Source of the DNA: Nitrospira sp.
GTDB taxonomy: Bacteria > Nitrospirota > Nitrospiria > Nitrospirales > Nitrospiraceae
Assembly (NCBI GenBank): GCA_015904075.1
Contig: JABMDH010000029.1
Span: 12,375 to 22,773, forward strand
Length of the DNA: 10,399 nucleotides
Direction: 5' to 3'
Below are positions 6,684 to 10,399 of the stretch, in pieces (position 1 is the stretch's first letter; every line of letters starts with the position of its first letter). The position numbers were made by a program, and so were the translations under genes. The notes beneath the pieces were generated by a model. It was not told where the DNA came from, ran no database searches, and saw only the letters and a program-made list of their open reading frames with translations.

Positions 6684-8102
6684 CTAGTAATTTGATTCCA
6701 GGCTCGATGGGGCTTTGTTCAGAATGGTTGCGGTGGCACGGGAAAGCGCGGCGTCGTGAGCGTGGTCGTGCGAATAGATTCGAAATTGGATCAGTCTCGT
6801 TGGCAAGAGATCCAAGAACTCTTCCAGTGGTTCCGTCGAGACCTGTTTGGTTCCCGGATCATAGACATAGAGTGGATTGCCGCGCCGGTCTTTGGGGTCG
6901 GGGCGTGGATCGAGCGGCGCCATATCGACGCGAAATTCCAACCCTCGCAATGCTTTCGGTAACTCTTTCGTGATCTGTTGTGCAAATTCCTGGTGGCTGG
7001 GGAAAGCCATCCCTCGCTCCTGTCCTTTTTCTTTCAGGGACGTGCTATAGGCCATCTTCCATTTCACATCACGGTCCAGAATTCGTCCCCACTCATCTCC
7101 CAGCCGGCGGCGGGATTTCAGGCTGGTCCGCTTCCAGCTCCGGACCTCTTCCAGTAGAGACCAATCAGTGAGCCTGCAATAGGCATCCATGTGCTTGCGC
7201 GGGTTGCGTGGGAAGAGCAACTTCATCGTGTCGCCGAAAATATCGCGCAGGTGAATATCGATGGCTCTGGTGGTGCGGTGGAAGTACACGTTGGAATATA
7301 GGTACATCCGGGTGTTGAGGAACATTTGCAGGGCCGGGAGCCCGGTCTTGTGAATCGTGAAGCCCTTGTCGGTCACGATCGTATAGTGAATCAGTCGTGT
7401 CAGATCGACGGGGCCTACGGCCACACCGCACATATATGAATCGCGCAGGACGTAATCCAGATTGTCTCCCGTGTAACTGCCGGAGATGACGGGCTGGAGC
7501 AGGTTCAGCCAACGCGGAAGCCGGGAGTTGTCCTTTCCCTTCTCCTTGAGGATCAGATGCGCCACCTGGTCGGGATCCAACTCTTCTCCCTTCGCAAAGG
7601 GACCCGATGGGCTGCGGCGGATTTTTTTGATGATGGGCCCCAGGTACTCTCGAATAATGATCTGCCCTAACTTTTCATGCGTGAGATGGAACCCATGGAG
7701 AAAGTTTTCATCGAAGAAATGGCAAAACGGGCCGTGGCCGATATCGTGAACGAGCGCAGTGACGCGCAGCAGCTCTTCGACATAGTTGGCCGAGGGCACG
7801 TCTTTCACAGACTTTTTGAGAAACGGGTAGAGGTGCCGGGCGAATCGCCCGGCCACGTGCATTGTGCCGAGTGAGTGTACGAAGCGGGTGTGTTCAGCCG
7901 AGGGATAGACCCACCGGGCGCTTTGCAGTTGATAGATGTAGCGCAGTCGCTGGACCCAGGGTGAATCGATCAGGTCTTTTTCGGTGCGTTCATGGGGGTC
8001 GGGGTCGGCATAAGGAACCGTGAACGAGACGTACCGGTGAATGGGATCGGCAATCAAGGCCGATCCGTCATAGGGCGCGTTTGATTGTTCTGATGAAATC
8101 AT
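6684..8102 (-). CDS. HD-domain phosphohydrolase, dNTPase/SAMHD1-like superfamily (copy 2)
   Basis: 472 residues from the start equivalent to copy 1. The HD metal site (His76, His119-Asp120, Asp213) and the DYVLRD motif are unchanged. The eight differences from copy 1 lie elsewhere (for example FLKKS, GDTMKLL, PRK, EVRSW), so both should have the same activity. A perfect 35-base tandem repeat at the 5' end has two effects: an ATG at 8150, one base after the DUF2062 stop, is now in frame and would add 16 residues (MLASHDFIRTIKRALV), giving 488; and a second ATG at 8137 opens a 10-codon frame ending just before the 8102 start. It is the last gene of a lon-thiL-DUF2062-HD run and is convergent with the Cys/His protein gene. 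The function as a nucleotide hydrolase is inferred from family. Confidence 0.92.
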   Translation of the reverse strand: MISSEQSNAPYDGSALIADPIHRYVSFTVPYADPDPHERTEKDLIDSPWVQRLRYIYQLQSARWVYPSAEHTRFVHSLGTMHVAGRFARHLYPFLKKSVKDVPSANYVEELLRVTALVHDIGHGPFCHFFDENFLHGFHLTHEKLGQIIIREYLGPIIKKIRRSPSGPFAKGEELDPDQVAHLILKEKGKDNSRLPRWLNLLQPVISGSYTGDNLDYVLRDSYMCGVAVGPVDLTRLIHYTIVTDKGFTIHKTGLPALQMFLNTRMYLYSNVYFHRTTRAIDIHLRDIFGDTMKLLFPRNPRKHMDAYCRLTDWSLLEEVRSWKRTSLKSRRRLGDEWGRILDRDVKWKMAYSTSLKEKGQERGMAFPSHQEFAQQITKELPKALRGLEFRVDMAPLDPRPDPKDRRGNPLYVYDPGTKQVSTEPLEEFLDLLPTRLIQFRIYSHDHAHDAALSRATATILNKAPSSLESNY

Positions 8103-8140
8103 GACTAGGGCGCGTTTGATTGTTCTGATGAAATCATGAC
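8071..8140. repeat. Perfect 35-base tandem direct repeat over the HD copy 2 start
   Basis: Bases 8071-8105 (TAGGGCGCGTTTG...ATCATGAC) are repeated exactly at 8106-8140. Copy 1 has a single unit. As 35 is not a multiple of three, the repeat shifts the frame upstream of the HD gene and joins the ATG at 8150 in frame to the HD protein. The lack of any difference between the units suggests a recent event. Confidence 0.95.
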
Positions 8141-8163
8141 TGGCGAGCATCTTAGCTCACCTG
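8140..8163. promoter_or_regulatory. Intercistronic hairpin between DUF2062 and HD genes, copy 2
   Basis: CTGGCGAGC (8140-8148) and GCTCACCTG (8155-8163) flank the same 6-base loop as in copy 1. The GAGC/GCTC base of the loop pairs perfectly (a wobble in copy 1 is a Watson-Crick pair here), while the outer part has one mismatch and one wobble. The stop of DUF2062 is in the loop. Confidence 0.3.
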
Positions 8164-8667
8164 GTCGTGGGGCGGCAATGGCGGGGTGGCTGAACCACTG
8201 AGTGACGACCGGTATCGAAGGATCAGCCGATACGCAATCGGGTAGGAGACCAGTGCGCCAACCACGCTCAGGACCAATCCACCAAACGCGAATGGAACGA
8301 GGTAGGGAACGACTTGCTGGTAGATGCCGTTGAAACTGAGGTCATCCCAGTTGAAGGTCGGAGTCTCCGTTCGTCCCAACAACCAGGCTCCGGTCCAATA
8401 GGTGGCTCCGAGAATAGGTACGATGGTCCAGGGATTGTTGATAAAGGCTCCGGCCAGCAATGCCAGAAAATTGAGGCCGAAGAGCCATGTGCAAAAGACG
8501 ACCATGGCTGTATGGAGTCCATAGGCTGGACAGAATGCGATGAAAATTCCCACGGCAAACGCCAGTGCCGTCCGTTGTGGCGGCTCTTGGAGGTGGAGTA
8601 CTTGACGCAGCAAGTCCCGAAATGATCGGCGGCGCGAAGTTGGAGAAGGGCTGCGGTGATCGAGCAT
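8152..8667 (-). CDS. DUF2062 integral membrane protein (copy 2)
   Basis: 171 residues, the same length as copy 1 with 19 substitutions. Four hydrophobic stretches, the INNPWT motif and the Pro-rich tail are kept; changes gather in the first 20 residues and the last 25. The start codon shares one base with the thiL stop (TAATG), a layout typical of translational re-initiation, so it is expressed as part of the lon-thiL transcript. The HD start follows either 1 base (8150) or 49 bases (8102) after its stop. The family's function is not established; the constant pairing with the HD gene in both copies suggests that they work together, but that is inference. Confidence 0.92.
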   Translation of the reverse strand: MLDHRSPSPTSRRRSFRDLLRQVLHLQEPPQRTALAFAVGIFIAFCPAYGLHTAMVVFCTWLFGLNFLALLAGAFINNPWTIVPILGATYWTGAWLLGRTETPTFNWDDLSFNGIYQQVVPYLVPFAFGGLVLSVVGALVSYPIAYRLILRYRSSLSGSATPPLPPHDQVS

Positions 8668-9713
8668 TAGTGGAAGTGTTCGTAGCTGGTCATAGGAATC
8701 GGCCGCATCGCACCGTCGTCAGATTTCATCCGCATCCCGAATCGGCGGGGGCGAATGGTCCCGATGCGTGTGATGTGAAAACCGCGCGTGCGAGCTTGCC
8801 GTACCAAGGCGGTATGTTTCACCGGAGGAGCGGTGAAGAGGAGTTCATAGTCTTCGCCTCCGGTGAGCGCTAATTCCAGCGGGCATAGGCGGCGGCTTTC
8901 GGCATAGGCGGAACAGGCCGGTGAAATGGGAAGGGCGCTGAGATCAATTTCCGCGCCGACCTGGCTTGCGTCACAGATGTGCCGAAGGTCGCCGGAGAGG
9001 CCGTCGGATAGGTCGATAGCGGCGGTCGCGAGCCCGGCGCGGTTCAACCACTGACCTTCACCGATGCGGGCGGTCGGGCGGAGATGGCGATGGATCAGAT
9101 AGTCTCGGTGAGATTTTTTCAGAGCGCCTGATGACTTCGGCGTGGACCGCTTCAATCTTCCGCCGGCCAAGAGTTGCAGCCCGGCCAGTGAGTCTCCCAA
9201 GGTTCCTGTCACATAGATGCCGTCTTCGACATGGGCGTTATGGCGGAACAGCGCCCGTCCGGAGATCGTTGTGCCGATCAGGGTGATGCTCAGGAAGAGT
9301 CCGGCCTGTGAGGCTGAGGTGTCGCCTCCGATGAGTGCGACGTCATGCAGACGGCAGGCCTGCATGAGGCCTTCATAGAGTTCAAAGATCTGTGTCTGGG
9401 TGAATGTCCGTGGCACAGCGAGTGAGATGAGCAGGTAGCGGGGAGAGGCCCCCATTGCTGCGATATCGCTGAGATTGGCCATGGCGGCCCGATAGCCCAC
9501 CGATTCGGCCGAGGCCGTTCGCAGATCGAAGTGCACGCCTTCGGCGAGCAGGTCGGTGGTGGCATGCCACCACATCGAGGTCGGCGCTGCAATCACGGCG
9601 GCATCGTCCCCGATACCCCGTACGAGATGCGAGCTTGTCTTGGCAAAACGGCGTGCGAGGGCCTGAATCAGGGGGAATTCTTGAATGCGGTGTCGGCCCT
9701 TCCGAATGGCCAC
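8667..9713 (-). CDS. thiL: Thiamine-monophosphate kinase
   Basis: ThiL phosphorylates thiamine monophosphate with ATP to give thiamine diphosphate, the active cofactor, in the cytosol. The 348 residues show the family motifs in order: GIGDDAAV (33-40), TTDLLAEGVHF (52-62), NLSDIAAMGASP (80-91), GGDT (129-132), DLSDGLSGDL (234-243) and TGGEDYELLF (284-293). The start is a GTG, 3 bases after the end of the displaced lon frame, with no evident ribosome site, so it probably depends on translation of lon or read-through from it. The stop overlaps the DUF2062 start. No other thiamine gene is in the window and no TPP riboswitch is seen here. The last 16 codons occur again at 5435-5486. Confidence 0.96.
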   Translation of the reverse strand: MAIRKGRHRIQEFPLIQALARRFAKTSSHLVRGIGDDAAVIAAPTSMWWHATTDLLAEGVHFDLRTASAESVGYRAAMANLSDIAAMGASPRYLLISLAVPRTFTQTQIFELYEGLMQACRLHDVALIGGDTSASQAGLFLSITLIGTTISGRALFRHNAHVEDGIYVTGTLGDSLAGLQLLAGGRLKRSTPKSSGALKKSHRDYLIHRHLRPTARIGEGQWLNRAGLATAAIDLSDGLSGDLRHICDASQVGAEIDLSALPISPACSAYAESRRLCPLELALTGGEDYELLFTAPPVKHTALVRQARTRGFHITRIGTIRPRRFGMRMKSDDGAMRPIPMTSYEHFH

Positions 9714-9716
9714 GGG

Positions 9717-9977
9717 TTAGTCTATGCGTGTGAATCGGCGCGGCATCAGCGTTGTGTGAATCTCTTGCGTGCGTCCGTCCCGCTTGCGCTTTCCGGAATG
9801 GGACGATTTCGAACGGGCCGGTACGGCGGAAGGCGACGAGTGTTGTTTAGCCGGCACGGCGGCCGCTTTTCGCCGGAGGGCGATTTTCATCACATCGTCC
9901 ATAGTATCGGCAAACGACAATTGAATCCCTTTCAGGAGGTGTTTGGGGATCTCCTCAAGGTCCTTCTTGTTGCGTCT
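9717..9977 (-). pseudogene. lon: Displaced C-terminal part of Lon in another reading frame
   Basis: This frame reads [17 protein letters not shown] and then [18 protein letters not shown], the expected end of a Lon proteolytic domain, followed by a basic Ser/Lys/Arg-rich tail and a stop at 9717-9719. It is offset by one frame from the upstream lon part that stops at 9955. It has no credible start of its own (a TTG at 9920 lies mid-domain). It should originally have been continuous with the upstream part. Confidence 0.8.
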
Positions 9978-10399
9978 TGGCAGCCAGAATTTTTTCCTTG
10001 AGCCCGCCGATCGGAAGGACGCGTCCGCGCAAGGTGATTTCTCCGGTCATGGCGAGATCCCGTCTGGTCGGAATCCCGGAGAGTGCCGAGGCAATGGCGG
10101 TTGCCATAGTAATGCCGGCCGAAGGGCCGTCTTTGGGAATGGCACCGGCCGGGACATGAATGTGCAAGTCTTGGGTACTGAACATGTCAGGGTCGATCTT
10201 CAAGGTTTTCTCCCGAGATCGGACGTAGCTGAGCGCCGCTTGGGCCGATTCTTTCATGACGTCGCCCAAGTGGCCGGTCAGGGTCAGTTGTCCTTTCCCT
10301 TTCATGATGGTCGCTTCGATGTAGAGCACATCGCCGCCGGCTTCCGTCCAGGCCAGGCCTGTCGCTACCCCGATCTCGTCTTTCTCCAGTTCAGCCTCG
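9955..10399 (-). CDS. lon: ATP-dependent protease Lon, C-terminal part, shortened by frameshift (5' end outside window)
   Basis: Lon unfolds and degrades damaged and regulatory proteins in the cytosol. The visible part is the proteolytic domain: the frame enters from the right edge ([18 protein letters not shown]), then VAxGL-type motifs, the catalytic serine in [15 protein letters not shown] and the catalytic lysine in LPIGGLKEK. After LAAK the frame runs into TQQEGP and a stop at 9955-9957, about 50 or more residues early, while the expected continuation exists in another frame (9717-9977). The break fits loss of about 31 bases between two CCAAG repeats at 9976-9980. The dyad is kept, but the end of the fold is lost. 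It could be a true mutation, a decaying paralogue or a sequence error. The neighbour thiL follows in the same direction. Confidence 0.85.
   Translation of the reverse strand, partial: EAELEKDEIGVATGLAWTEAGGDVLYIEATIMKGKGQLTLTGHLGDVMKESAQAALSYVRSREKTLKIDPDMFSTQDLHIHVPAGAIPKDGPSAGITMATAIASALSGIPTRRDLAMTGEITLRGRVLPIGGLKEKILAAKTQQEGP

Larger units (their letters stand above)
6394..8718. repeat. Copy 2 of the duplicated block, with intact flanking genes
   Basis: Same order and orientation as 3361-5486. It runs from the 3' end of the Cys/His protein gene through HD copy 2 and DUF2062 copy 2 into the last codons of thiL. Because both edge genes continue intact past the limits of similarity, this is the likely ancestral locus and copy 1 the derived one. 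It carries two insertions relative to copy 1: 164 bases at 6520-6683 and one extra 35-base unit at 8071-8140. Confidence 0.9.

Noticed and set aside
6506..6973. 155-codon plus-strand open frame
   Set aside because: It runs through the hairpin-rich 164-base segment and then antisense to HD copy 2; copy 1 does not keep an equivalent frame.
3361..8718. The duplication being an assembly artefact
   Set aside because: The copies differ by many scattered silent changes, a 164-base and a 35-base length difference, and different flanking sequence, which a collapsed or repeated contig would not show.
1222..9713. purM and thiL as a related duplicated pair
   Set aside because: They share the AIRS/PurM fold, but their motifs are those of two separate, ancient families; no recent relation is visible.
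9531..10001. 156-codon plus-strand open frame
   Set aside because: It is antisense to thiL and lon, both supported by family motifs.

Overview
The window (about 10.4 kb, moderately high GC) looks like a chromosomal segment of a Gram-negative-type bacterium that uses sigma-54 regulators, makes purines and thiamine diphosphate, and carries Lon protease. The style of the proteins, including a Lon with a basic C-terminal tail, fits Nitrospira (phylum Nitrospirota), but that assignment is from general resemblance and cannot be proved here. No rRNA, tRNA, CRISPR array, transposase or phage gene is visible.

Left part (1-2923, plus strand): the C-terminal two thirds of an NtrC/NtrX-type sigma-54 activator; a 406-base gap holding a 174-base long imperfect palindrome and a possible promoter; then purM and purN, overlapping by 11 bases, which encode two steps of purine synthesis.

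Centre (3022-8667) is the unusual part. A block of about 2.1-2.3 kb is present twice in the same orientation. Copy 1 is 3361-5486 and copy 2 is 6394-8718. Each block holds the 3' end of an unknown membrane-anchored Cys/His protein gene (plus strand), an HD-domain phosphohydrolase gene (minus), a DUF2062 membrane-protein gene (minus) and the 3' end of thiL (minus). In copy 2 both end genes are complete. In copy 1 they survive only as a 41-codon and a 16-codon relic. The left junction also cut into a small secreted-protein gene (3022-3393), whose start now lies in antisense sequence of the relic. The HD proteins differ at only 8 of 472 residues despite many silent changes; the DUF2062 proteins differ at 19 of 171. 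Both HD genes therefore seem to be kept by selection. Copy 2 also has a perfect 35-base tandem repeat at the HD start and an extra 164 bases between the convergent stop codons.

Right part (minus strand): lon (entering from the right edge), thiL, DUF2062 copy 2 and HD copy 2 run in one direction with gaps or overlaps of a few bases, as in an operon. The lon reading frame is broken near its 3' end in a way that fits a deletion of about 31 bases between two short direct repeats. The broken frame either makes a shortened Lon or is a sequence error.

Best candidates for something new are the duplicated HD/DUF2062 module with its rebuilt gene edges, the unknown Cys/His membrane protein next to it, and the long palindrome at 822-995.
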